Shown: positions 7,814 to 15,840 of the stretch, in pieces
Numbering within the stretch: position 1 is the first letter of the stretch
Layout of the letters: each line of letters begins with the position of its first letter
From: Krasilnikovia cinnamomea
Lineage (GTDB): Bacteria; Actinomycetota; Actinomycetes; Mycobacteriales; Micromonosporaceae
DNA length: 64,000 bases
Reading direction: 5' to 3'
NCBI RefSeq assembly: GCF_004217545.1
Contig: NZ_SHKY01000001.1
Location: 4,898,001 to 4,962,000 of the forward strand
Position numbers and translations under genes: made by a program
The notes under the pieces: generated by a model
Seen by the model: the letters and a program-made list of their open reading frames with translations, nothing else
Databases searched by the model: none
Told to the model about the DNA's origin: nothing

Positions 7814-8767
7814 ATGAGTGCTGCGCCAATCGACCCGGACATTCCCGTCATTACACTCGATAGTGGGACCTCGCTAGACGACCTCCGGGAGCTGCTGCCC
7901 GACTGGCAGCGACACCTCCGTGCCCAGAACCGGGCGCATACGACGATCAATTCGTACCGGACCGTCGCCGACAACTTCATTCGGTATCTGGTCGATCACG
8001 GAATGCCGGTCACGGCCAGCAAGATCAATCGAGAGCACGTCGAAGCCTTCCTTGCCGACCTTGCCGAGCGCGTATCGGCCGCGACGGTGGCGAAGCATTA
8101 CCGCTCGTTGCAGCAGCTATGGAAGTGGCTGCTCGATGATGGCGAGATCACCCGATCCCCAATGGAGCGGATGAAGCCGCCCACCGTGCCCGAGCAGCCT
8201 GTGCCCGTACTCCGCGACGACGACCTACGGACTCTGCTGGACGCCTGCAAGGGCAGCAGCTTCGAGAACCGGCGGGACCTTGCGATCATTCGCTTCATGA
8301 TCGATACCGGGGTCCGTGTCAGCGAGCTGACCTCGATGACCGTCGACGGCGTCGACTTCACACATGACTGCGCTCACGTCCTCGGCAAGGGCCGCCGTGG
8401 TCGCGCGGTGCCGTTCGGTCAGAAGACAGGTGACAGCCTGAGCAGGTACAGGCGGGCGCGGACGCGGCACCCGATGGCGACCAAGACAGAGGCGTTCTGG
8501 CTTGGCAAGAAAGGCGCGTTGACCGTGTCGGGAATCGCTCAGATTCTCGACCGGCGTACGGCCGACGCTGGCTTGCCGCACATCCACCCGCACCAGTTCC
8601 GGCACACGTTCGCCCACCTGTTTCTCTCAGAGGGGGGACAGGAGAAGGACCTCATGAGCCTCGCTGGGTGGCGCTCGGCGCAGATGGTCGGACGATACGC
8701 GGCCAGCACCGCAGCCGAGCGCGCCATCGCTGCCCACCGCCGACTGTCCCCGGGGGATCGGCTGTGA
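7814..8767 (+). CDS. Tyrosine recombinase / integrase of the 8-kb element
   Basis: A 317-residue XerC/D-like integrase. The N-terminal SAM-like core-binding domain (about 30-120) contains RAHTTINSYRTVADNFIRYL. The catalytic domain has the first Arg in TGVRVSELTSM, the His-x-x-Arg box HQFRHTFAHLF, and the nucleophile Tyr in MVGRYAAST. It starts about 70 bp after the tRNA attachment site, as is usual for integrases that use a tRNA 3' end. ATG 7814 gives the standard N terminus; a GTG at 7763 is possible. The stop overlaps the GTG of the next gene by 4 bases, so it heads a transcription unit. Confidence 0.92.
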   Translation: MSAAPIDPDIPVITLDSGTSLDDLRELLPDWQRHLRAQNRAHTTINSYRTVADNFIRYLVDHGMPVTASKINREHVEAFLADLAERVSAATVAKHYRSLQQLWKWLLDDGEITRSPMERMKPPTVPEQPVPVLRDDDLRTLLDACKGSSFENRRDLAIIRFMIDTGVRVSELTSMTVDGVDFTHDCAHVLGKGRRGRAVPFGQKTGDSLSRYRRARTRHPMATKTEAFWLGKKGALTVSGIAQILDRRTADAGLPHIHPHQFRHTFAHLFLSEGGQEKDLMSLAGWRSAQMVGRYAASTAAERAIAAHRRLSPGDRL

Positions 8768-9255
8768 CTGACGCGCCGATGTACCGCAACCCATCGGAGA
8801 TTCCGGAGCTTGCGGCGACGTTGAAGGCGCTGCGTCGGTGCAAGCCGTCGGCGCGCTCCCGCTACCTACCGATGGTGATCGCGTGCCCGCGCTGCAACGG
8901 CCGCATCGCAGCGGTGTACGCGACCGAAGCGGGGCCTGTCGTCGTCGGGTATGGCGCGGCTCGCACGACCGAGACAGTCGTGACCGAAGTTTCGATAACG
9001 AGTGGCGACCCCTTCACATGGTCGGAGGACCGCGCCCGCGCTCGTCATAGGACCGAGCCGCGCGCCCAGTTCGTCCATGAACTCGCCTCCCGCTTCGTCC
9101 CGGATGCGCATCTGCAGCACGGGCGACGCGACGTCTTCACGGCTGAGTGCGAATGCGCCACGCACAGCCTTCCGGCGGATCAGATTTTGCAGGGCCTGAG
9201 GAGCGGGCGGCGACGCGTGATGGCCATCAACACGCTCAACCCCCTGTCTAGTTAG
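8764..9255 (+). CDS. Hypothetical element protein with Cys pairs
   Basis: 163 residues, starting GTG 8764 with a 4-base overlap on the integrase stop. A CPRCNGRIA motif near residue 40 and CECATH near residue 127 suggest a zinc-ribbon-like fold. I do not recognise the family. Its tight coupling to the integrase could point to an accessory role in excision or regulation, but that is only positional inference. Confidence 0.65.
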   Translation: MTDAPMYRNPSEIPELAATLKALRRCKPSARSRYLPMVIACPRCNGRIAAVYATEAGPVVVGYGAARTTETVVTEVSITSGDPFTWSEDRARARHRTEPRAQFVHELASRFVPDAHLQHGRRDVFTAECECATHSLPADQILQGLRSGRRRVMAINTLNPLSS

Positions 9256-9387
9256 GAACTTATTCGCGTTCTTGGTACCCGGCGGCAGGGTGGCCGCTAT
9301 GCTCTAAGTCACTTATCACAGCCTGGCGACCAAGTTCGCCTTGTCGGAGTTGAGGCACCGGCCATTCCCTAAGAGGGAGGGCCAGCC

Positions 9388-9672
9388 GTGCCCGAATTGA
9401 CACCAGAGCAGCGCTCGATGCGCGGCCGCCTCGCCGCACACGCCCGGTGGGCGCGAGAGGACCCGGAACATCACCTGCCGAAAGCCCGCGCGGCGTTCAT
9501 GGACCGCTTTTCGCGCGAGGTCGATCCCGACGGCGTGCTGCCGCCCGCCGAGCGCGAGCGTCGCGCCGAGCACGCCCGCAAGAGGTACTTCACCGCACTC
9601 GCCTTCAAGAGCAGCCGTGCGCGCAGCTCGGGGCGCAAGGGGCTGCGCCGTGAAGGTGGGCGGTCGGAGTGA
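9388..9672 (+). CDS. Small conserved element protein (hypothetical)
   Basis: 94 residues, mostly helical and strongly basic, beginning MPELTPEQRSMRGRLAAHAR. It has FSREVDPDGVLPPAERERRA in the middle and a basic tail. Similar short proteins occur widely in actinobacterial mobile elements; no function is established to my knowledge. GTG 9388 is supported by GAGGGAGG at 9373-9380, one of the best ribosome sites in the element. Its basic nature would suit nucleic acid binding. Confidence 0.75.
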   Translation: MPELTPEQRSMRGRLAAHARWAREDPEHHLPKARAAFMDRFSREVDPDGVLPPAERERRAEHARKRYFTALAFKSSRARSSGRKGLRREGGRSE

Positions 9673-10028
9673 GAGACGACGAAGGCCGGGCTGGGCACCC
9701 GGCCAACGCCACCGACAACACTCGCGCCGTCAAGCCTACGTGCAGCGGCGACAGCCTCGTCGCGATTGCGGGCGGTGCGCCCGATCGTGCGATCCCGCGA
9801 CCCCGACGAGCGGCCACGGGGGCGGGCGCCGAGCGCGTACGCCGTCGCCACGCCCTCGCCGTGGCACGTCGCCGAGGCCGGATCAGCCGGGCGCTCGACC
9901 GCCTGCTTGAGATCGGCACGAACGCCGGGGCCGAGGCCATCGACTACCACGCGACGTGGCTCGATCGTGCTCTGCCAGAGCAGCGGCAGGCGGCAGGACT
10001 CTCGGCAACGCCGAGGTGGTCGAGATGA
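9669..10028 (+). CDS. Hypothetical small basic protein
   Basis: 119 residues from GTG 9669, overlapping the previous stop by 4 bases and itself overlapped by the primase ATG at 10025. Both junctions are of the translationally coupled kind. The protein is Arg/Ala-rich with a helical C-terminal half (RISRALDRLLEIGTNAG). No motif is recognised. Codon use is compatible with coding, but the case rests mainly on the junctions. Confidence 0.5.
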   Translation: MRDDEGRAGHPANATDNTRAVKPTCSGDSLVAIAGGAPDRAIPRPRRAATGAGAERVRRRHALAVARRRGRISRALDRLLEIGTNAGAEAIDYHATWLDRALPEQRQAAGLSATPRWSR

Positions 10029-11833
10029 CCAGCGTGGCGACCTCTGTGAGCGCGTTCGATCGGCTCGTCGACCAGCTCGTAGCCGTGACGGGGTACATGC
10101 CGAACGGGACCGGCGTGCAGTGGAAGGCGCGCTGTCCCGCCCACGACGATCACACGCCCAGCCTCGGCATTGCCATCGCCGAGGGCTGCGCGCTCGTCTA
10201 CTGCCAAGCCGGGTGCAGCATCGACGACGTGCTGAGCGCGCTCGGCCTGACACGGCGTGACCTGTACGACGAGCCGCGCCGACCCGGCCGCGAGGACTTC
10301 GCCGCCAGCTACGGGTACGTGACGGCCGAGGGGAAGCCTGCACGGACGGTCCGGCGCATCGAACAGGAGAGAAGCAAGACGTTCCGGCAGGACATCGCGG
10401 ACCGCAACGCGCCCGCGCTGTACCGGTTGCCTGAGGCGCTCGCGGCGGTGGCGGCGGGCGTACCCGTTCACATTGTCGAGGGTGAAAAGGACGTGCACGC
10501 GGTCGAGACGCTCGGCGGCGTGGCGACGTGCAACGCGATGGGCGCCGAGAAATGGCGGCCAGAGTATGCCGAGCACTTCCGTGGCGCGCACGTCGTCGTC
10601 GTGTCCGATCGCGACGCGCCCGGCCGCAGGCACGCTGAGCAGGTGGCGGCCGGCCTGGCCGCGGTGGCAACCAAGGTGTGCATCGTCGAGGCAAAAGTCG
10701 GCAAGGATGCGGCCGACCACATTGCTGCGGGCTACGGCCTTGACGAGTTCGTGCTCGTCAGGGAGGTCGACCCGGCGCCGATGTTCGGCTCGTGGACCCC
10801 CGTCGACCTTGGGCCGTACCTCGACGGGCGGGTAAAGCCCGCTGAGCCGGTCGTGGGGCTCGCCCGCAGCGACGGTCTACGTCTGCTGTACCCCGGCAAG
10901 GAACATGCCGTCATCGGCGAAATGGAGGTCGGCAAGAGCTGGGTTTCCCTGGCGTGCGTCAAGGCCGAACTACTCGCGGGGAATCACGTCGTGTACATCC
11001 ACTTCGAGGAGTCTGACCCGACCGGCACGATAGAGCGGCTGGTGGCGATGGACGTCCCCGAGGCCGCCATTCGGGAGCGGTTCCATTTCGTCGGCCCCGA
11101 GCAACCCCGCACGGCGGACGCCATCGCCGCCCTGGTCGAGCTGCACCCGACGCTGGTCGTGCTCGACGGCACCAATGAGGCGATGGCGTTGCACGGCTGG
11201 GGCATTCGCGAGGAGGACGGCGCGGCGGCGTTCCGCCGGTATCTGGTCAAGCCGTTCACGGCCGTCGGTGCGGCCACGCTCGCCGCCGACCACGTCGTGA
11301 AGGACGCCGAGCGGCGGGGCCGTACCGCCATCGGTTCGATCCACAAGGTCAACGGACTCTCGGGCGCACTGTTCTCGCTGGAATCCGTCGAGGCGTTCGG
11401 ACGCGGCGGGCGGGGGCGCTCGCGGCTGTACGTGCTCAAAGACCGGCCCGGCCACCTCCGCCGCCACGGTCAGCGGACACGGTCCGAGCCGGGCAAGTTC
11501 TACCTCGGCGAGTTCGTCGTGGACGACACCCGGCCACCGGACCGGCCATGGCTGACCGTGGATCTCTGGCAGGCTCGCGAGCCCGCCGAGTCCGACGGGC
11601 GCGACACTGCCCGCGAGGCCGAGATCGACGAGACCGTTCTGAACGCGGTGAAGGCTCTCCACGCGGATGGGCCGGTAACCGGGCGCCGGGTTCGGGAGGC
11701 AGTGCCGTTGCGCGTCAACGCAGTCGGTGACGCTTTGGATCGGCTGGTCATGGACGGTCACCTCAGCAGAGCGAGCGGCCCGCGAGGCGCTCACGTTTTC
11801 GTTCTGACCGGTTCCGGTGACGAGGCTCCGTGA
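10025..11833 (+). CDS. DNA primase-helicase (CHC2 zinc / TOPRIM / RecA-like ATPase)
   Basis: 602 residues with three modules. A CHC2-type zinc-binding region (about 20-60) has CPAHDDHTPSL and CQAGC. The TOPRIM domain (about 155-225) has the catalytic Glu in HIVEGEKDVHA and Asp pair in VVVSDRDAPGRR. A RecA/RepA-like ATPase (about 280-480) has Walker A GEMEVGKSW and a Walker B-like LVVLDGTNEAM. The C-terminal 80 residues resemble a winged helix. Primase-helicases of this kind drive autonomous replication of phages, plasmids and satellites. It overlaps the upstream gene by 4 bases, and the iteron-like array lies immediately downstream, which suggests a replication module. Confidence 0.85.
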   Translation: MTSVATSVSAFDRLVDQLVAVTGYMPNGTGVQWKARCPAHDDHTPSLGIAIAEGCALVYCQAGCSIDDVLSALGLTRRDLYDEPRRPGREDFAASYGYVTAEGKPARTVRRIEQERSKTFRQDIADRNAPALYRLPEALAAVAAGVPVHIVEGEKDVHAVETLGGVATCNAMGAEKWRPEYAEHFRGAHVVVVSDRDAPGRRHAEQVAAGLAAVATKVCIVEAKVGKDAADHIAAGYGLDEFVLVREVDPAPMFGSWTPVDLGPYLDGRVKPAEPVVGLARSDGLRLLYPGKEHAVIGEMEVGKSWVSLACVKAELLAGNHVVYIHFEESDPTGTIERLVAMDVPEAAIRERFHFVGPEQPRTADAIAALVELHPTLVVLDGTNEAMALHGWGIREEDGAAAFRRYLVKPFTAVGAATLAADHVVKDAERRGRTAIGSIHKVNGLSGALFSLESVEAFGRGGRGRSRLYVLKDRPGHLRRHGQRTRSEPGKFYLGEFVVDDTRPPDRPWLTVDLWQAREPAESDGRDTAREAEIDETVLNAVKALHADGPVTGRRVREAVPLRVNAVGDALDRLVMDGHLSRASGPRGAHVFVLTGSGDEAP

Positions 11834-11843
11834 CCGGGTCGCG

Positions 11844-11944
11844 ACTGGTTCCCGTGACTGGTTCCCCCCTATAGGGGTGGGAACCGGTGGGAACCAGTCA
11901 CTCGACCGGTTCCCGGGAACCAGTGGGAACCAGTGGGAACCAGT
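11844..11944. repeat. Iteron-like array of eight 10-bp repeats (candidate origin or operator)
   Basis: Eight copies of GGGAACC(A/G)GT lie within 101 bp. Three are inverted (11844-11853, 11857-11866, 11905-11914) and five direct (11879-11888, 11889-11898, 11915-11924, 11925-11934, 11935-11944). A perfect 12-bp palindrome CCCCTATAGGGG sits at 11866-11877 between the first inverted and direct sets. Spacing is 10 or 13 bp, about one helical turn. Such arrays bind replication initiators or repressors; position just after the primase-helicase favours an origin. Confidence 0.8.
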
Positions 11945-11996
11945 CACCGGCCGCCTCACCAGAAAGTGTCCGTGACGGACAGACAAGAGAGAGAAC

Positions 11997-12452
11997 ATGC
12001 TGACTTCCGCGCCCGGCCACAACCGGGCAGACACCATCGCCACAGTGGCCCGCTGCCTCGACGACGACGGCCCGCTGGTCCTGCTCGCCCGCGACGGCAA
12101 CGACGACCTGTACCACCGTGGCCCAGTGCCCGGCGGGTCTATCTACCTCATCCCCGGACTGTGGTCCACGATGCCGCCGGACCTGTTGCGCGCGCTGCGC
12201 GCTCGCCGACGCGCCGACATCACGGGGCGGTGCGACGCCTGCGGGGCGGCCTTGACCCTGAGTACCGGGCAGATGGCGCACGAGTCCGACTGCAACGTCG
12301 GCAACGACCGCCTCCGGCCGATGCTCAGCGCGTGGCTTCGCCGCGTCGGGCGGTACGCCCGGGGCCGCCGCCTGACGGAAGACCCGCTCGACCCGATCGA
12401 CCAGGCCACACCGACCAGACAGGAGCGCCGAGATGTCCAGCAAGAGAGCTAG
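11997..12452 (+). CDS. Zinc-ribbon hypothetical protein of the element
   Basis: 151 residues from ATG 11997, preceded by a purine-rich gagagagaac. Residues 76-100 hold CDACGAAL and, 20 residues on, ESDCNVG, a plausible four-ligand zinc site (CxxC...H..C). The rest has no recognised fold. Its leader contains the iteron-like array, so its expression may be controlled by whatever binds there. It overlaps the next gene by 20 bases. Confidence 0.65.
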   Translation: MLTSAPGHNRADTIATVARCLDDDGPLVLLARDGNDDLYHRGPVPGGSIYLIPGLWSTMPPDLLRALRARRRADITGRCDACGAALTLSTGQMAHESDCNVGNDRLRPMLSAWLRRVGRYARGRRLTEDPLDPIDQATPTRQERRDVQQES

Positions 12453-12645
12453 CACGGGCAGCGCCGCGCCCGCGTCCGACGGCGACGAACATCGGCTCGA
12501 CCGCGATGGCGAGCCGACACCCGTGCGCGGCGTGATGGTGCCGACAGAGCGCGACCTGTACGGGCGTGCCCGCGCGTACGTCGTCGTCGAGTCGGCGGAG
12601 GCGGCTAGCCAATGGGCGGTGGACTCGTGGCACCCGATGCCGTGA
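12433..12645 (+). CDS. Hypothetical 70-residue protein
   Basis: A short acidic-then-hydrophobic protein (MSSKRASTGSAAPASDG... ending ASQWAVDSWHPMP), starting inside the preceding gene and ending in a TGATG junction with the next. A purine-rich ggagcgccgag precedes the ATG. No family is recognised. Confidence 0.5.
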   Translation: MSSKRASTGSAAPASDGDEHRLDRDGEPTPVRGVMVPTERDLYGRARAYVVVESAEAASQWAVDSWHPMP

Positions 12646-12878
12646 TGCCAGAGGCGTCGAGACGAGACGACGCCGTCGCGCGATGGGTCGCCGGGCTGGT
12701 CGGGCGGGAGACCGACCCGGCGTTCCCGGTCGTCGCGCTCGGCAAGCGGATCGCCGTCGCGTGCGGCGCGGATGTTCTCGGTTTGACGGGCGAGGAATAT
12801 GCCGCGCTCGCGGAGCGTGCACGGGCCGCCGCCAACGCGGACGTAAAGCCGCGCAAGGGCGAGAGGGAACGCCGATGA
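12645..12878 (+). CDS. Hypothetical 77-residue protein
   Basis: This starts at the ATG of a TGATG stop-start overlap at 12643-12647 and ends in an ATGA overlap with the next gene. The sequence MPEASRRDDAVARWVAGLVG... is helical with a Lys/Arg-rich tail. An in-frame start at 12612 would lengthen it by 11 residues. No family recognised. Confidence 0.55.
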   Translation: MPEASRRDDAVARWVAGLVGRETDPAFPVVALGKRIAVACGADVLGLTGEEYAALAERARAAANADVKPRKGERERR

Positions 12879-13291
12879 GCACGGCGACCAGTCCCGCCGT
12901 GGCCGCCGCCTCCCGGTGGCTGCGGCCGTACCTCACCGGACGGGACGGGCCGATGCAGGCGAGCGAGGTTATCGCTGCGGGGCGGCAGGCCGGACATGCC
13001 GAACGGTCGGTGCGGCGCGCGGTGCATGTTCTCGGCGTCTGCGTGCAGGGCAAGCGCACCCGGGGCGGCCAAGGCGTGCTCTGGTCGCTGCCGGTCGACG
13101 CGGGCAGCGAGCCGGACACCCGCTCGACGCCTGAGCCTCACGGCGACCGCGACGCTCGGCCCGGCGAGCCATCGCCGCCAGAGGACGCGGTGCAGATAGG
13201 ACGCGAGATGGTCGCTTTCCTCAATGCCGCCTTGCTCGACCCAAGGTCGCACGAGTCGGCCGACGTGTGGCGTCGGCGTGGGCTCCTGTGA
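12875..13291 (+). CDS. Hypothetical protein with winged-helix-like N-terminal half
   Basis: 138 residues. Residues 8-70 (AASRWLRPYLTGRDGPMQAS...RSVRRAVHVLG...GKRTRGGQGVLWSL) have the pattern of the small wHTH modules that often follow RecA-like ATPases on actinobacterial elements: a helix, a helix-turn-helix and a basic wing. The C-terminal half is Pro-rich. ATG 12875 overlaps the previous stop in ATGA. It could bind DNA at the nearby array, which is inference only. Confidence 0.6.
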   Translation: MSTATSPAVAAASRWLRPYLTGRDGPMQASEVIAAGRQAGHAERSVRRAVHVLGVCVQGKRTRGGQGVLWSLPVDAGSEPDTRSTPEPHGDRDARPGEPSPPEDAVQIGREMVAFLNAALLDPRSHESADVWRRRGLL

Positions 13292-13559
13292 GCGCGTGAG
13301 AACGACGAACAGGCCGACGACGCGCCGCAGGACGGGCGGCCTGACGCGGGCGCGTACGAGGCAGCTCGGAGGCCGCGCGAGCGGGGAAGGGGTGTCCAAA
13401 AGTTCAGCGTCGGGCGCGCCAAGAGACCTCGCTAGCCGCGCATACCCGCGCGCGGGTTTTCAGGACCTTGGTACATAGCGTGATACAAAACGTCGCCTGG
13501 ATGGCCGTCATTGGACGCCACGGCGACGATCTACCCAACGAAAACGAGGATTGATCATC

Positions 13560-13844
13560 ATGCCGCAATATGTCGATGTAGACGAGGACGTCGGGACCGA
13601 CCTCGTCGTCGCCCTCACGCTTAACCTGCCGATCGGCGGCACGCTTGGGCGCGTGAGCCTCGTTTCCTCGTTCGGTGTGGTCGCCGAGCAGGCGGACGGC
13701 CGGGCCGCCCTGTGGTCGCTCGACGACGATGGCGGTGCGTCGCGGCTGTTGGAGCTGCGCCAGGGGGCCGAGGTCACCACGTGGGTCGAGGGCCGCGAGG
13801 TGGCCCGCTATTTCGTCGCAGAATCCCTAGCGGACGGTCAGTGA
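13560..13844 (+). CDS. Hypothetical beta-rich protein upstream of capsid gene
   Basis: 94 residues, all-beta in appearance (short strands, Gly/Asp turns), starting MPQYVDVDEDVGTDLVVALT. ATG 13560 has aacgagg upstream; the frame opens at TTG 13551. A 268-bp gap precedes it, so it likely has its own promoter. Position before the capsid gene would fit a head decoration or regulatory protein, but no homology is recognised. Confidence 0.55.
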   Translation: MPQYVDVDEDVGTDLVVALTLNLPIGGTLGRVSLVSSFGVVAEQADGRAALWSLDDDGGASRLLELRQGAEVTTWVEGREVARYFVAESLADGQ

Positions 13845-13934
13845 CGCGATACGCTGAGGCTGTAGGCGATCACCGGAGCGCCGGGAACGCGCAGAAAACC
13901 TTCTGAGGTCATGCGCCACCGGCAGCGCGCCAGA

Positions 13935-13951
13935 AGCCCTTTCCGAGGGCT
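13935..13951 (+). terminator. Short stem-loop upstream of capsid gene
   Basis: AGCCCT (13935-13940) and AGGGCT (13946-13951) pair around ttccg. It is a weak terminator-like hairpin that would separate the capsid gene from the upstream transcript. Confidence 0.35.
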
Positions 13952-14126
13952 CGCGGCGTCCGTGGGCCAGGCATGAGGCCAACTGCCGAACGCCCCGCAC
14001 CCGTCGAGGTCACCTCGCTCCGAGGCACGCTCTCATTCACACGTTGACGCTGGCCGCTGCGCGAGCCGCGCCGGGGTGCCCCGCGCACTCGGAGCCCGAC
14101 ATTCGATCAGCGGGAGGGTTCCCAAC

Positions 14127-15359
14127 ATGACAGACATCCCGACGCGCTTCGAGCGCCTCCGTGGCGAAGCGCAAGCCAAGATCAAGGCTGTCGACGCGCT
14201 CTTGGCCGAGGCGAAGGCCGACCGACGTTCGCTCACTGAGGACGAGTCCGCGCACGCGTGGAGTCTCGTCAAGGAAGCACGCGACTCCGCGTCCGCCGCC
14301 GTCCGCGCGAAGGAAGCGGAAGGCATCCGGCAGGCGATGGCAGACCTGCTCGGCCCTGTCGGCAGCCCGTACATGCCGTCTGGCAGTGCCGCGTACGGCT
14401 CGCCGGCCGCGAAGGCGCAGCTCGGTTCCGCGTGGACAGAGGCGATGATCAAGGCGAACAGCGATCACCTTGGCCGCTACAAAGCCCTCGTGCCGAGTGG
14501 CAGCGTGATTACTGCTCTGCCCGCACCCGCTGTCACGGCGATGGGCACACCGGTGACCGGCGTTCGGGCGATCATTCCGGCCGAGCCTACGGGCGGGTCG
14601 TACAGTTTCCTCAAGCAAACAGTCAGGACGACCAATGCTCGGCCGGTTGCCCCCGGTGCCAAGAAACCGACGTCGATCTATACGACGGCGCTCATGGAGG
14701 ACAGGGCTAGGGTCGTCGCACATTTGTCGGAATCGATATCTCGCATGGATCTGGCCGATGCCCCCGCGCTGAGCCAGTTCCTTGAGCTTGAGATGCGAGC
14801 CGGCCTGGAGCAGTCCATTGAGGACCAGATTATCAACGGCGACGGGATCGGCGAGAACTTCACCGGCCTGGCCAACACGTCCGGCGTGCTCACCGTTGCG
14901 TACGCGACAAGCCTGATCGCAACGACGCGTGCCGCCGTCACAGCCCTTGAGCTGCAGGGGCTACCGGGATCGGCTTGGATTCTGTCGCCGACCGACTGGG
15001 CAAATATCGAGATGAGCGCATCGTCGACCGGGAACCTGCTCCTGACGGAGTCCGGTGCCAACGTGCCCATCGAAAGCGCCTCGCGGCGATTGTGGTCCAA
15101 ACCGGTTTGCGTGAGCGTCGCGTGCCCGGTGGGTACCGCCTACTTTGGAGACTTTGCCGGGTCGACGAAGCTCTTCGTTCGCGAGGATGCGCGCATCGAC
15201 TGGTCGGACGCGCTTTATGATCCGGCGCGTTTCGGTGCCGGGAACGGCGGCACGTTGTTCGAGGCGAACCAGGTAGCGATGCGCGTCGAGGCCCGGCTCA
15301 ATCTGGCCGTGCTCCGCCCCAGTGGCATCGTGAAGCTCGACTTGACCGAGACCCCGTAG
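14127..15359 (+). CDS. HK97-fold phage major capsid protein
   Basis: 410 residues. The N-terminal 100 are helical and charged like the HK97 delta/scaffold domain. The remainder has the family pattern: FLELEMRAGLEQSIEDQIINGDG (E-loop/spine region), GSAWILSPTDWANIE, SRRLWSKPVCVSVACPVGTAYFGDF, and near the end a substrate-like FVREDARIDWSD...FEANQVAMRVEARLNLAVLRP. No separate prohead protease gene lies beside it. ATG 14127 has GGGAGGG at 14112-14118. It is the only structural phage gene seen and ends about 340 bp before the right attachment site, under a strong terminator. Confidence 0.88.
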   Translation: MTDIPTRFERLRGEAQAKIKAVDALLAEAKADRRSLTEDESAHAWSLVKEARDSASAAVRAKEAEGIRQAMADLLGPVGSPYMPSGSAAYGSPAAKAQLGSAWTEAMIKANSDHLGRYKALVPSGSVITALPAPAVTAMGTPVTGVRAIIPAEPTGGSYSFLKQTVRTTNARPVAPGAKKPTSIYTTALMEDRARVVAHLSESISRMDLADAPALSQFLELEMRAGLEQSIEDQIINGDGIGENFTGLANTSGVLTVAYATSLIATTRAAVTALELQGLPGSAWILSPTDWANIEMSASSTGNLLLTESGANVPIESASRRLWSKPVCVSVACPVGTAYFGDFAGSTKLFVREDARIDWSDALYDPARFGAGNGGTLFEANQVAMRVEARLNLAVLRPSGIVKLDLTETP

Positions 15360-15490
15360 CCGCACGACGTCACGTCAACCGAATCCGCCCCCGGCTCTTG
15401 TTTGTCGACTCGTTCAGGCCGGGGCGCGGAACGGAAGGGCACTGAGGCGCCGTACCTCCGCCGATGACGTGCCCTGCGTGATGAATGGAG

Positions 15491-15525
15491 CGGGCCACCC
15501 TGACTGTCGTCGCCAGGGTGGCCCG
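15491..15525 (+). terminator. Terminator after the capsid gene
   Basis: A perfect 12-bp stem (15491-15502 with 15514-15525) has an 11-base loop. It lies 130 bp after the capsid stop and is the last structure before the attachment region, so it should end the element transcript. Confidence 0.75.
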
Positions 15526-15696
15526 TTCGCGTACGCAAGCGGGCCGCACGATGGCGAGCCGGGCGTCCCACTCGTTTCCATGCGCGCGACCATCCAAAGA
15601 GGACGCGCGCACCCTGATAAAGCAAGGGATTGCGCCGCTTGCGGACGGGCCCCTGCCACTTGTCAGGCGCACTCGCATAGCGCTATGAGTTTCGGT

Positions 15697-15740
15697 ACTC
15701 ATAATCCCTCGGTCGCGGGTTCGAGTCCCGCCCGCCCCAC
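15697..15740 (+). other. attR: displaced 3' half of the CAT tRNA
   Basis: From actcataatccctc through the T arm GCGGG-TTCGAGT-CCCGC to the acceptor strand CGCCCCA, this is a tRNA 3' half without a 5' half. Its 18-bp core equals 7697-7714. It presumably represents the original host end of the tRNA gene. A perfect 12-bp palindrome, CATAGCGCTATG, lies just upstream at 15676-15687 and may be an integrase or excisionase arm site. Confidence 0.85.
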
Positions 15741-15746
15741 TTCGTT

Positions 15747-15792
15747 CCTGGCCTGCATGTTCATGCCGGCCGGACGTGGCATTGCGCAAACC
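15747..15792 (+). repeat. Dispersed palindromic repeat, half unit A
   Basis: The segment running from CCTGGCCTGCATG to GGCATTGCGCAAACC matches 31507-31549 with a few changes, and 22159-22198 more loosely. It sits directly after the att fragment, as does the copy at 22159. Confidence 0.6.
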
Positions 15793-15840
15793 CGCGGATC
15801 GCTCGGGCGTCGTCCCGGGCTGGGTGTGGTAGACGGGTAC

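Larger units (their letters stand above)
7697..15714 (+). mobile_element. 8-kb tRNA-integrated, capsid-encoding satellite-like element
   Basis: The element is bounded by an 18-bp identical core, actcataatccctcggtc, at 7697-7714 (inside the tRNA) and 15697-15714, spaced exactly 8,000 bp. All genes are on the plus strand in the order integrase, small genes, primase-helicase, iteron-like array, small genes, HK97-type capsid. No portal, terminase, prohead protease, tail or lysis gene is visible, so it cannot be a self-sufficient phage. The layout recalls the roughly 10-kb phiRv1/phiRv2 prophage-like elements of Mycobacterium tuberculosis (known to carry integrase and capsid genes), but with fewer structural genes. 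Satellite status is inference. Confidence 0.8.

Noticed and set aside
11844..11944. CRISPR-like repeat cluster
   Set aside because: The 10-bp units are too short, are in both orientations and lack unique spacers; no cas genes are present. An iteron-like array fits better.
13445..13456. Terminator CCCGCGCGCGGG
   Set aside because: A self-complementary run without a loop, expected by chance at this GC content; not listed as a feature.
15697..15740. Functional tRNA gene
   Set aside because: Only the anticodon-to-acceptor 3' half is present; no 5' acceptor strand or D arm upstream.
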